Part shown: positions 1 to 7,038 of the stretch, in pieces
How the letters are laid out: every line of letters begins with the position of its first letter
Numbering within the stretch: the stretch's first letter is position 1
The notes under the pieces: model-generated
Told to the model about the DNA's origin: nothing
Databases searched by the model: none
The model's input: only the letters and a program-made list of their open reading frames with translations
Program-made: the position numbers and the translations under genes
NCBI GenBank assembly: GCA_021846145.1
Contig: JAJZCJ010000060.1
Span: 1-13,399 of the forward strand
Source: Bacillota bacterium
GTDB taxonomy: Bacteria; Bacillota; Bacilli; Alicyclobacillales; SLC66
Direction: 5' to 3'
DNA: 13,399 nucleotides

Positions 1-140
1 TTCAAAAAGAGTTAACGAAACAGGGATACACAGTTCGCGTATATGTTCCGTATGGTAATGACTGGTTTGGGTATTTTATGCGTCGTCTAGCAGAGCGTCC
101 TGCCAATGTTGGATTTGTTATGAAATCGATGTTCAAATAA
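1..140 (+). CDS. Proline dehydrogenase, C-terminal end (partial)
   Basis: The reading frame is open from position 3 to a TAA at 138-140 and has no start in the window, so only about 45 C-terminal residues are visible. The tail contains [25 protein letters not shown] and a lysine-rich end, which I recognise as the end of monofunctional Bacillus-type proline dehydrogenases (PutA/PutB/FadM group). The family is an FAD enzyme that oxidises proline to 1-pyrroline-5-carboxylate (P5C). The gene directly downstream, 23 bases away on the same strand, encodes the enzyme that consumes P5C, so the two very likely form a proline catabolic operon. The promoter and most of the gene lie outside the window. 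Confidence 0.85.
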   Translation, partial: QKELTKQGYTVRVYVPYGNDWFGYFMRRLAERPANVGFVMKSMFK

Positions 141-163
141 ACTGAAAATGGAGCGATGGAGAT

Positions 164-1708
164 ATGATTACAGAATTTCGCAATGAGGAATTAACTAATT
201 TTACGGACGAAAATAATAAACAAGCATTTCAGACTTCCCTAGCAAAAGTTAAGGCTGAACTGGGAAAGGAATATCCGCTGATCATCGGTGGTGAGAAAGT
301 ATTTACGGACAATAAGGCAAAATCAGTAAATCCTGCTAATAAGAATGAAGTGGTGGGAATAGTTTCACAAACGAATCAAGCGCTGGCTGAAAAGGCGATG
401 CAAGCTGCATTAGAAAGGTTTAAAACTTGGCAGTATGTTGATCCTGCTGCGCGTGCGGATTATTTATTTCGTGCGGCTGCGCTATTGAGAAGGCGGAAAT
501 TTGATTTTGCGGCGTGGCAAGTTTACGAGGTAGGGAAAAATTGGGCTGAAGCAGACGGTGATGTCGCTGAAGCGATTGATTTCATGGAGTATTATGCTAG
601 AGAGATGATTCGGTTGGGTGAAGGCAAACCATTGACCCCCTATCCTGGTGAGAGGAATCGTATTCACTACATTCCGTTGGGAGTGGGGATCATTATTCCG
701 CCGTGGAACTTCCCATTGGCAATCATGGCGGGGATGACAACTTCAGCCATCGTAGCAGGTAATACGGTGCTCTTAAAGCCAGCGTCCCCAGCGATGACGA
801 TTGCGGCTAAGTTTGTGGAACTGATGGAGGAAGTGGGGTTGCCTGCTGGCGTACTCAATTATGTGCCAGGCCCAGGTTCTGAAATTGGAGACTATTTGGT
901 TAGCCATCCCAAAACGCGTTTTGTGTCATTTACTGGTTCCAAAGAAGTAGGGTTGCACATCAATGAGTTGGCGGCTAAAACGGTGCCAGGACAAATTTGG
1001 GTCAAACGTGTGATTGCAGAAATGGGCGGGAAGGATGCCATTGTGGTCGATGCCTCCGCAGATCTCGAAGAAGCAGCTTCAGCTATTGTTGCATCAGCAT
1101 TTGGATTTCAAGGTCAGAAATGTTCAGCTGGATCCCGCGCCATTGTTCATACGGAAGTCTATGATCAAGTGCTGCAAAAAGTCATTGAAAAAACAAAGTC
1201 CTTAAATATGGGGTCTCCTGAAGAAAATTTGGCGGCAGGTCCGGTCGTTGACCAAGGATCATATAAGAAGATCCTCGAATACATTGAAATTGGCAAAAGT
1301 GAAGGCCGTTTAGTTGCGGGAGGCGGAGTCGGGGACGAATCTGGATTTTTTATTCAGCCCACTGTTTTTGCTGACGTAAAAGAAGATGCGCGGATCATGA
1401 AGGAAGAAATATTTGGTCCAGTGCTTGCCTTCAGTAAAGCGGATAGTTTTGAACACGCAATGGAGATATTCAATAATACCGAATATGGATTAACGGGTTC
1501 CCTATATACGGGTGACCGCTCTCATTATGAATATGCGGAGATGCACATGCACTGTGGCAATCTATATTTTAACCGTAAGTGCACAGGGGCATTTGTAGGA
1601 GTTCATCCGTTTGGTGGATTCAACATGTCAGGAACTGATTCGAAAACGGGTGGTCCTGATTACCTGTTGCTTTTCACACAATCCAAATTGGTTTCCGAGA
1701 AGTATTAA
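164..1708 (+). CDS. rocA: 1-pyrroline-5-carboxylate dehydrogenase (L-glutamate gamma-semialdehyde dehydrogenase)
   Basis: This 514-residue aldehyde dehydrogenase oxidises glutamate gamma-semialdehyde (the open form of P5C) to glutamate with NAD+, the second step of proline and arginine breakdown. The family landmarks are in order: [10 protein letters not shown] around 178-187 and KPAS at 205-208 (cofactor pocket), FTGSKEVG at 256-263, the general-base glutamate E286 in EMGGKD, the catalytic C320 in GQKCSAG, EEIFGPV around 414-420, and the C-terminal [14 protein letters not shown] stretch followed by GGPDYL, typical of the RocA/PruA branch. The length matches Bacillus RocA (about 515). The ATG start has a GGAG at 150-153, about 10 bases upstream. 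It follows the proline dehydrogenase end by 23 bases and is closed by a terminator at 1742-1789. RocA paralogues exist in Bacillus (rocA, putC/ycgN), so the symbol marks the family, not a proven orthologue. Confidence 0.93.
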   Translation: MITEFRNEELTNFTDENNKQAFQTSLAKVKAELGKEYPLIIGGEKVFTDNKAKSVNPANKNEVVGIVSQTNQALAEKAMQAALERFKTWQYVDPAARADYLFRAAALLRRRKFDFAAWQVYEVGKNWAEADGDVAEAIDFMEYYAREMIRLGEGKPLTPYPGERNRIHYIPLGVGIIIPPWNFPLAIMAGMTTSAIVAGNTVLLKPASPAMTIAAKFVELMEEVGLPAGVLNYVPGPGSEIGDYLVSHPKTRFVSFTGSKEVGLHINELAAKTVPGQIWVKRVIAEMGGKDAIVVDASADLEEAASAIVASAFGFQGQKCSAGSRAIVHTEVYDQVLQKVIEKTKSLNMGSPEENLAAGPVVDQGSYKKILEYIEIGKSEGRLVAGGGVGDESGFFIQPTVFADVKEDARIMKEEIFGPVLAFSKADSFEHAMEIFNNTEYGLTGSLYTGDRSHYEYAEMHMHCGNLYFNRKCTGAFVGVHPFGGFNMSGTDSKTGGPDYLLLFTQSKLVSEKY

Positions 1709-1741
1709 AGTCTATTATAATAGGAAATAACAAGGTAGATG

Positions 1742-1789
1742 TGTGCAAAAAATGTCTTGCCGTGTTTTGTGGCAGGACATTTTTGCACA
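1742..1789 (+). terminator. Intrinsic terminator after the proline operon
   Basis: A long inverted repeat runs from 1742-1761 to 1771-1789 with a 9-base loop. The core stem TGTCTTGCC / GGCAGGACA (one G-U pair) is followed by five T on the plus strand and preceded by six A. It is thus a classical Rho-independent terminator for the proline dehydrogenase/rocA unit, and its symmetry would let it work on the other strand too. The outer arms TGTGCAAAA / TTTTGCACA extend the stem. The next gene starts only 21 bases after the hairpin. Confidence 0.85.
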
Positions 1790-1809
1790 TCAATGAAACG
1801 AGGTGAATC

Positions 1810-2406
1810 ATGCGTAGAAGAAATTTATTCCCATCGTTTATTGCCATTTTTATCACTTCGATCATGTTGATTACGGGATGTGGAGAGGTCACTAATAAAT
1901 TACCCGTACAACATCGCAAATTAACTAATATCATACCGTTTATGAATGAATTGAACTGGGATAAGTCACCGATTAACCCATATTACAATCCCGCAGTCGC
2001 TAGTTCATCGCTGTACAGGCGGATTTCTGTGGTTAACGAATCAGGACAAAAGGTTGTATTAAATGCGATGAGTCACCCAATTTTATTTGAAGCCTATTGG
2101 TGCCCTCATTGTCAGCGTACGTTGGTCATGCTAAATAAAAACAGGAATAATTTTAAAAAATTTCCCATTATCGTCAGTGTGGGGTTCTTTAAGGGTACAA
2201 CATTGAAATTAGCAACACAGATCACACATCAAGAGTTAAACACGTTTAAGATTCAACATGTGAATGTCTATTATATGCTTAATCCAAATGCGGGAGTGCA
2301 GTATGCGTCACATGGGTATCCTACGCTTGTTTTTTCACGCCAGCATCAATTGTTAAGTTTGTCTGGAGAACACACTTTATCCGTTTGGACTAAAGCGCTT
2401 AATTAG
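1810..2406 (+). CDS. Thioredoxin-like lipoprotein with a WCPHC active site
   Basis: This is a 198-residue protein of no named family that I recognise. It begins with basic residues (MRRRN), a hydrophobic stretch and a lipobox LITGC with the cysteine at 24, so it should be lipid-anchored on the outer face of the membrane. Around 92-105 it has the beta strand ILFEAYW followed by CPHC (C98, C101), a thioredoxin-fold redox motif; CPHC is the DsbA dipeptide. GYPTLVF around 169-175 fits the conserved cis-proline loop (P171). This points to an extracytoplasmic thiol-disulfide oxidoreductase or a thioredoxin-fold thiol protein. The ATG has GAGGTG at 1800-1805. It sits between a terminator and the convergent scoB gene, with no functional link visible. 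Its promoter is unclear; a TATAAT at 1716-1721 has only a poor -35 and lies before the hairpin. Confidence 0.75.
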   Translation: MRRRNLFPSFIAIFITSIMLITGCGEVTNKLPVQHRKLTNIIPFMNELNWDKSPINPYYNPAVASSSLYRRISVVNESGQKVVLNAMSHPILFEAYWCPHCQRTLVMLNKNRNNFKKFPIIVSVGFFKGTTLKLATQITHQELNTFKIQHVNVYYMLNPNAGVQYASHGYPTLVFSRQHQLLSLSGEHTLSVWTKALN

Positions 2407-2449
2407 ATATATAAGCAAGTGATAAGGCACATCACAGTTCGAATATTGA

Positions 2450-3112
2450 TTATATTGTCTTAATTGTAGCCACCCCTTGTTCTGGAATAATCAAGGTTGG
2501 TTCTGTTATAGATTGCACTTCCTCGATGCTATGGCCTTCAGCCAATTCACGTAAAATGAGGCCGTTTGGCACGATGTCCATTACTGCATAGTCTGTAATA
2601 ATGCGTTGAATCACCCCTTTTCCTGTGAGTGGCAATTGGCATTCCTTTAAGATTTTAATAGCCCCGTTTTTGTTGACATGTTCCATCGTTACAATTACGC
2701 GCTTAGCACCATGGACTAGATCCATGGCTCCTCCCATGCCTTTTACCATTTTGCCGGGAATCATCCAATTGGCAATGTCGCCATGTTCTGAAACTTCCAT
2801 TGCGCCAAGGATCGCCAGATCAATATGACCACCCCGTATCATGGCAAATGATTCCGCGCTATCAAAATAGGCAGCACCAGGAAGCACCGAGACTGTTTCC
2901 TTGCCTGCATTGATCAAATCAGGATCCACATCAGGTTCATCCGGATATGGGCCGGTTCCTAAGATGCCGTTTTCGGAGTGTAAGACAATATCAATTCCAT
3001 CTGGCACATAATTGGAAACCAAGGTGGGCATGCCAATACCGAGGTTCACATAGTTACCATCTACAATTTCCTGGGCAGCACGTTTAACAATTTGATCGCG
3101 AGTAAGTGGCAT
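2450..3112 (-). CDS. scoB: 3-oxoacid CoA-transferase subunit B (succinyl-CoA:acetoacetate type)
   Basis: The 220-residue beta subunit of a two-subunit family I CoA-transferase. With ScoA it moves CoA from succinyl-CoA (or another acyl-CoA) to acetoacetate, giving acetoacetyl-CoA. The family catalytic glutamate is E47 in HSENGILG, and [15 protein letters not shown] upstream and GGAMDLV downstream are typical of the subunit. The length matches B. subtilis ScoB (about 216). The ATG lies 3 bases after the scoA stop, and its AAAGGAG ribosome site is embedded in the last scoA codons, so the two are translationally coupled and made in equal amounts. Butyrate/acetate-acetoacetate CoA-transferases (AtoA) share these motifs; the adjacent dehydrogenase favours the ketone-body role. 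Confidence 0.9.
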   Translation of the reverse strand: MPLTRDQIVKRAAQEIVDGNYVNLGIGMPTLVSNYVPDGIDIVLHSENGILGTGPYPDEPDVDPDLINAGKETVSVLPGAAYFDSAESFAMIRGGHIDLAILGAMEVSEHGDIANWMIPGKMVKGMGGAMDLVHGAKRVIVTMEHVNKNGAIKILKECQLPLTGKGVIQRIITDYAVMDIVPNGLILRELAEGHSIEEVQSITEPTLIIPEQGVATIKTI

Positions 3113-3115
3113 TCG

Positions 3116-3826
3116 TCATTCTCCTTTCACGTTTTTCCGTATTGTTTTTCGTTCGATTCGTTTTTCAAACTTTTTTCCTAACACCACACGCTGAACGTAA
3201 ATGCCTGGCGTGTGAATTTGATCAGGATCTAGTTCACCGGGGTCCACAATTTCTTCAACTTCGACTATGGTGATGTTGCCAGCGGTGGCGATCATGGGGT
3301 TGAAATTTCTGGCCGATTTTCTATACACGACATTGCCGAGTCGGTCTGCTTTCCATCCTTTAATTAGGGCAAAATCTCCTTTTATAGCTCGTTCCATCAC
3401 AAATTCTTGCTTATCAAACTTACGAATCTCCTTGCCCTCTGCGATAACCGTTCCCACGCCAGCAGGCGTATAAAACGCCGGAATGCCTGCACCTCCTGCG
3501 CGAATCCGTTCGGCTAATGTTCCTTGCGGGGTCAGTTCTACTTCAATTTCGCCAGATAAAAATTGTTTCTCAAAAGTTTTGTTTTCTCCCACGTAGGAGG
3601 ATACCATTTTGCGGATTTGTCTGGTTTGCAGTAATAATCCTAATCCCCAGTCATCAACGCCGCAGTTATTGCTGACGCAGGTCAAGTCTTTGGTTCCTTG
3701 GTCGCGGAGCGCCAAGATCAGATTTTCTGGAATGCCGACTAGTCCAAATCCACCGACAAGTAACGTAGCACCATCGTGGATGTCTCGAATGGCTTCTGCG
3801 GCATTTTGATAAATCTTATTCAACAA
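3116..3826 (-). CDS. scoA: 3-oxoacid CoA-transferase subunit A
   Basis: The 236-residue alpha subunit of the same CoA-transferase. The N-terminal CoA-transferase signature [12 protein letters not shown] is at 25-36, followed by VSNNCG (51-56) and [16 protein letters not shown] (111-126), all diagnostic of ScoA/AtoD. The length agrees with B. subtilis ScoA (about 238). The start is an unusual tandem TTG-TTG (3826-3824 and 3823-3821). The G-run at 3835-3831 is 4 bases from the first TTG and 7 from the second, so the second may be the one used and the protein one residue shorter. It lies 20 bases after the dehydrogenase stop and 3 bases before scoB, so hbd-scoA-scoB is one transcript, fired by the sigma-54 promoter at 4700-4714. 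Confidence 0.9.
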   Translation of the reverse strand: MLNKIYQNAAEAIRDIHDGATLLVGGFGLVGIPENLILALRDQGTKDLTCVSNNCGVDDWGLGLLLQTRQIRKMVSSYVGENKTFEKQFLSGEIEVELTPQGTLAERIRAGGAGIPAFYTPAGVGTVIAEGKEIRKFDKQEFVMERAIKGDFALIKGWKADRLGNVVYRKSARNFNPMIATAGNITIVEVEEIVDPGELDPDQIHTPGIYVQRVVLGKKFEKRIERKTIRKNVKGE

Positions 3827-3830
3827 AGAT

Positions 3831-3835
3831 CCCCC
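3831..3835 (-). promoter_or_regulatory. Ribosome binding site deciding the scoA TTG start
   Basis: On the minus strand AATGGGGGATCT precedes TTGTTG. The GGGGG core is spaced 4 bases from the first TTG and 7 from the second. No in-frame ATG or GTG is better placed, so a TTG start is supported, with one residue of uncertainty. Confidence 0.6.
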
Positions 3836-3846
3836 ATTTCTAGTGG

Positions 3847-4635
3847 TTATTGAGACACGTATCCGCCATCTATGATCACGGCTTGACCAGTGATGCTTTT
3901 TCCCTTTTCGGAGGCTAAAAACACTGTATAATCCGCAATTTCTTCAGGCTGTAAAAGTCTGCGTTGCGGAACTAGCGGATAAATAATTTCCTCGAGTACT
4001 TTTTCGACTGGAACTCCCCTGTTGTTGGCTAAATCATTCATCTGATTTCTGACAAGAGGGGTATCTACATATCCAGGACAAATGGCATTTACCGTAATAC
4101 CATTTGTTGCACCTTCCAACGCTGCAACTTTCGTCAAACCGATCAATCCATGTTTAGCAGAGTTATAGGCGGCCTTTCCTGCAAAACCTACCAGCCCATT
4201 GATAGAAGCCATATTAATGATGCGACCAAATCCCTGCTTTTTCATTAGAGGGAAGGCATACTTAGTAGAGATGAACGGACCCACAAGCATGAGATCCACA
4301 ATCTGCCGGAATTTATCTGTGGGGAAATCCTCGATATTAGCCACGTATTGCATGCCTGCGTTATTCACCACGATGTCCAGAGAACCGTAACGATCATTGG
4401 CAAAATTCAAAAGATTTTTCAATTCTTCTTCTACACTTGCATTGGCCGCAAATGGCAATGCCTTCAATCCACTCTGCTGTAATTCAATTGCAGCTTGATC
4501 ACCAGCTTCGGCACGCAGGTCTGAAATCACCACGTTGGCACCTGCTTCCGCCAACGCTTTTGCAATCGCAAACCCTATTCCACTTGCTGAGCCTGTGATA
4601 ACAGCGGTTTTCCCTTGCAGGTTGTCAGTGCTCAA
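3847..4635 (-). CDS. hbd: Short-chain dehydrogenase, probable D-3-hydroxybutyrate dehydrogenase
   Basis: A 262-residue classical SDR enzyme, expected to oxidise D-3-hydroxybutyrate to acetoacetate with NAD+. Numbering from the TTG start: TGSASGIG (14-21, cofactor binding), NNAG (91-94), catalytic S144, Y157 and K161 (YNSAK), and the ending [17 protein letters not shown]96, K154 and Q198 (LVRNQ) match, with a constant +2 offset, the substrate-binding Gln94, Lys152 and Gln196 I remember from the Pseudomonas fragi enzyme; H144, W187 and W257 of that enzyme are N146, Y189 and Y259 here. A longer frame opens at an ATG at 4746. I chose TTG at 4635 because GAGGTG sits 6 bases upstream, the product has the family length, and the 4746 start would lie upstream of the sigma-54 transcription start. 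It leads scoA-scoB, like the partners of B. subtilis YxjF. Another 3-hydroxyacid substrate is possible. Confidence 0.78.
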   Translation of the reverse strand: MSTDNLQGKTAVITGSASGIGFAIAKALAEAGANVVISDLRAEAGDQAAIELQQSGLKALPFAANASVEEELKNLLNFANDRYGSLDIVVNNAGMQYVANIEDFPTDKFRQIVDLMLVGPFISTKYAFPLMKKQGFGRIINMASINGLVGFAGKAAYNSAKHGLIGLTKVAALEGATNGITVNAICPGYVDTPLVRNQMNDLANNRGVPVEKVLEEIIYPLVPQRRLLQPEEIADYTVFLASEKGKSITGQAVIIDGGYVSQ

Positions 4636-4640
4636 ATTAT

Positions 4641-4648
4641 TCACCTCA
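4641..4648 (-). promoter_or_regulatory. Ribosome binding site deciding the hbd TTG start
   Basis: The minus strand reads TGAGGTGA followed by ATAAT and TTG. The GAGGTG core to TTG spacing is 6 bases, which is optimal. It supports the 262-residue product over the 299-residue alternative from 4746. Confidence 0.75.
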
Positions 4649-4699
4649 ATAATTATAAAATAGGAAAATTGACTATTTAATTTTTCTGTTTTATCTAAC

Positions 4700-4714
4700 G
4701 CAAGATTTGTGCCA
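4700..4714 (-). promoter_or_regulatory. Sigma-54 (-24/-12) promoter for hbd-scoA-scoB
   Basis: Read on the minus strand from 4714 to 4700 the sequence is TGGCACAAATCTTGC, an exact match to the sigma-54 consensus TGGCAC-N5-TTGC with the obligatory GG-N10-GC spacing. Taking the C at 4700 as -12, transcription would start near 4688, leaving a leader of about 50 bases before the TTG at 4635. The match, its orientation toward a catabolic operon and the activator gene nearby make this a strong call. Confidence 0.88.
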
Positions 4715-4811
4715 GCGAGGAATAGCGCGTAAGACAAGAAAATCAATTAGTTTGACGAGAAAATACAGGTGATATAAATGCATCAGTCTAATATTTCGGA
4801 ATAAAATCTAA

Positions 4812-4825
4812 AAATTTGGACAAAT
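4812..4825. promoter_or_regulatory. Candidate activator-binding palindrome between the two sigma-54 promoters
   Basis: AAATTTGGACAAAT contains the inverted repeat ATTTG-GA-CAAAT. It lies about 81 bases upstream of the transporter start (near 4900) and about 131 bases upstream of the hbd start (near 4688), the range where sigma-54 activators usually bind. Thirteen of its 14 bases recur at 12855-12868 in the control region between the activator gene and trpB. In AT-rich DNA a short palindrome can arise by chance, so the role is inferred. Confidence 0.4.
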
Positions 4826-4873
4826 GAGGCTGATATTTTATAATTATTTGAGTATTTCAAGCGAAATGAGCTT

Positions 4874-4888
4874 TGGCACAATATTTGC
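4874..4888 (+). promoter_or_regulatory. Sigma-54 (-24/-12) promoter for the Liv-family transporter operon
   Basis: TGGCACAATATTTGC matches the sigma-54 consensus TGGCAC-N5-TTGC at every fixed position, with GG at 4875-4876 and GC at 4887-4888. Transcription should begin near 4900, about 38 bases before the GTG start at 4938. It is back to back with the minus-strand sigma-54 promoter at 4700-4714, with 159 bases between them. Confidence 0.9.
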
Positions 4889-4937
4889 TTTGTATAAAGG
4901 TGATGTTGCAAAATGACAAAAATGAGGGGGAAATTTT

Positions 4938-6158
4938 GTGAAAAAAAGTAATAAAGTAATGTTGGCCTCCATGTCTTTAGCTGCAATGGGTTCTATGACC
5001 ACGCTTGGTGCATTCGCAAGTACGAATGCTTATGCTAGTTCAAGTCACAAGGATGCTGCAGGCACTGTAAATGTAGCTGCAATTACTTCATTGTCTGGAT
5101 CAATATCTGACCTAGGTGTGCCAGGTTATGACGCGGAACAACTTGCCATCAAACAAATCAACGCTAAAGGGGGATTGTTGGGGAAGAAAATCAATCTTAT
5201 TGAATTCGATGACGCTTCACAGCCTAACTTAGGGAATCAATATGCGCAGACGGCCATATTGCAAGATCATGTAAGCGCTATTTTTGGTCCTGTTTCCAGT
5301 GCGGTTGCTGCAGCGATAGAACCGGTGGCTGCAGCACATAAAACGCTTGTTTTCTTCCATACCAGCAACGATATTTCACTCACTACCACAGGATTTACAA
5401 AATACGCATTTCAAGTGACACCAAATACAAATATGGAATCCACTGCGGTTGCAATGCTTTTTAAAAAGAAAGGCTGGACTCGTATTGCTACGATTTCACC
5501 TGATTATTCTTATGGAAGAGACACGATCAATAATTTTCTGAAAACGCTTAAAAAAATTGGCGTACACTATACATTGCTCAATCAGCAATGGCCGCAACTA
5601 GGTACTACAGATTACAGCAGTTACATCAGTACGTTGTTATCAGTGAAACCGCAGGCCGTCTTCTCTCCTGTCTTTGGTGGGGACTTAGTATCATTTGCTA
5701 AGCAGGCCATGCAATTTGGTCTACTTAAGAAAACAAATTTTGTGAGCATGATGGGGCCAACAGTGTTGCAGGTGCTTGGCAATCAAGCCCCAGTTGGCGC
5801 GTGGGGATATTCAAGGGCTCCATTTTATGCTATCCATACTTCCGATATGAATAAATTTGTAAACAGTTACAAAGCGGCCTACCATCAGTATCCAACTGCA
5901 TTTGCGGTGATGGCTTATACCGCCGTTCAAACATGGGCTTACGGAGTACAGCGTGCACATTCATTTAATTCTGATGCGGTTGTCAAAGTTCTAGGTGGTG
6001 CAACCGTACCTACCATTCGCGGCAATATCACCATAAACAAAAATAATCACCAGGCGCAGGTGGGTGAATGGGTTGGTCAAGTATCATATAACAAAAAATA
6101 CCCCTTTGCTATTTGGAAAAACATCATCTATTTTACACCAAAAGAAATTCTAAAATGA
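4938..6158 (+). CDS. Liv-family ABC transporter substrate-binding protein (ligand unknown)
   Basis: A 406-residue secreted type I periplasmic-binding-fold protein (Peripla_BP_6/LivK family) that captures the substrate for the permease encoded downstream. Residues 1-33 form a Sec signal peptide: MKKSNK, a weakly hydrophobic core and an AYA-SS signal peptidase I site near 33/34. There is no cysteine and so no lipobox, which is unusual for a Gram-positive binding protein. The mature domain opens with VNVAAITSLSGSISDLG (45-61), then GGLLGKKINLIEFDDA and IFGPVSSAVAAAIEPVA (115-131). Where amino-acid binders often have a serine/proline motif it reads FFHTSND (139-145). The GTG start has GAGGGGG at 4924-4930, 7 bases away. 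It lies 16 bases before the permease gene. The family binds branched-chain amino acids, amides, urea and aromatic or aliphatic acids; the context favours a short-chain carboxylate, which is inference. Confidence 0.85.
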   Translation: MKKSNKVMLASMSLAAMGSMTTLGAFASTNAYASSSHKDAAGTVNVAAITSLSGSISDLGVPGYDAEQLAIKQINAKGGLLGKKINLIEFDDASQPNLGNQYAQTAILQDHVSAIFGPVSSAVAAAIEPVAAAHKTLVFFHTSNDISLTTTGFTKYAFQVTPNTNMESTAVAMLFKKKGWTRIATISPDYSYGRDTINNFLKTLKKIGVHYTLLNQQWPQLGTTDYSSYISTLLSVKPQAVFSPVFGGDLVSFAKQAMQFGLLKKTNFVSMMGPTVLQVLGNQAPVGAWGYSRAPFYAIHTSDMNKFVNSYKAAYHQYPTAFAVMAYTAVQTWAYGVQRAHSFNSDAVVKVLGGATVPTIRGNITINKNNHQAQVGEWVGQVSYNKKYPFAIWKNIIYFTPKEILK

Positions 6159-6174
6159 CAGGAGGTATTTAAGC

Positions 6175-7038
6175 GTGATTCCGATTTTTACAGGGTTGAC
6201 CACAGCCGCCATTTTATTCATTGTGACAGTTGGGTTAAGCCTAGTTTTCGGGACAATGCGTGTTATTAACCTAGCCCATGGAACGTTTTATTTAATTGGC
6301 GCTTATTTGGTAACCGTTACTTTTGGCGCTATTTCTGCACATACCTTAGGGTTTGGCATCGGTGTGATTCTGTCTGCGTTGATAGTAGCCATTTTGGGTG
6401 TGGGGATTGAGTTGCTTGTATTGCGTCGCCTGTACAAGTCTGAGCACCTATTGCAATTATTAGCAACATGGGCACTCATGATGATAATCGACCAGGTTGC
6501 CATTATGGTATGGGGTCCACAAAACTATTCAGGAAATATTCCTTCTACATTGTCGGGGGGAGTGACAATTGGTGGTCAACAATTTCCTGTATATGATTTG
6601 TTCTTAATTGTGGTGGCGGTTGTGATTGGACTTGGCCTGTGGCTGCTGATTGAACGTACCAAGCTGGGGCGATTGATCAGGGGTGCCGTACAAGACATAG
6701 AACTAATCAAAATTCTGGGTGTCAATGTCAGTCGTCTCTACACTCAGATTTTCGCTATCGGTGCGTTTTTGGCGGCATTGGGAGGGGCTCTTATGGGCCC
6801 TTCTACATCCGCTGGCCCTGGAATGGATGTCAACATCATTGTGGAAGCATTTATCGTCTCTGTGATTGGCGGACTCGGCAATATATGGGGTGCGGCAATT
6901 GGCGCAGTGATCATTGGTCTGTTTCAGTCCATTGGGAATCTATATTTTCCTGAGTTAGCTAGTTTAGCACCTTATGTCGTCATGATTCTGGTGCTCGTCA
7001 TTCGACCACAGGGATTATTCGGAAAGGTGGAAGAGTGA
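6175..7038 (+). CDS. livH: Liv-family ABC transporter permease 1 (LivH-like)
   Basis: A 287-residue integral membrane protein, one of the two permease subunits of the importer. It shows the LivH signature INLAHGTFYLIGAYL (31-45), the cytoplasmic ATPase-contact loop with TKLGRLIRGAVQD around 162-174 followed by LGVNV, the IGGLGNIWGAAIGA segment (231-244) and the terminal RPQGLFG (277-283). About eight hydrophobic spans can be picked out. The start is GTG with GGAGGT at 6161-6166, 8 bases upstream. Its stop overlaps the start of the next permease gene in GTGA (7035-7038), so the two are translationally coupled. The symbol denotes the family; the substrate need not be leucine. Confidence 0.88.
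   Translation: MIPIFTGLTTAAILFIVTVGLSLVFGTMRVINLAHGTFYLIGAYLVTVTFGAISAHTLGFGIGVILSALIVAILGVGIELLVLRRLYKSEHLLQLLATWALMMIIDQVAIMVWGPQNYSGNIPSTLSGGVTIGGQQFPVYDLFLIVVAVVIGLGLWLLIERTKLGRLIRGAVQDIELIKILGVNVSRLYTQIFAIGAFLAALGGALMGPSTSAGPGMDVNIIVEAFIVSVIGGLGNIWGAAIGAVIIGLFQSIGNLYFPELASLAPYVVMILVLVIRPQGLFGKVEE

Noticed and set aside
1716..1721. TATAAT as a -10 for the lipoprotein gene
   Set aside because: No convincing -35 at 16-18 bases, it lies next to the rocA stop, and the transcript would run straight into the terminator hairpin.
1770..1786. TGGCAGGACATTTTTGC resembles a sigma-54 promoter
   Set aside because: GG and GC are separated by 12 bases instead of the required 10, and the sequence is the right half of the terminator hairpin.
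2407..2449. Terminator between the lipoprotein and scoB genes
   Set aside because: Only a 5-base stem (GTGAT/ATCAC) without a T-run is present in the 43 bases, too weak to call.
4752..4778. TTGACG and TATAAA as a sigma-A promoter for the transporter
   Set aside because: The spacer is only 15 bases, and a far better sigma-54 promoter lies downstream.
4783..4986. Minus-strand 67-residue frame over the control region
   Set aside because: It overlaps the sigma-54 promoter and the start of the binding-protein gene, has AT-rich low-information composition and shows no family motif.
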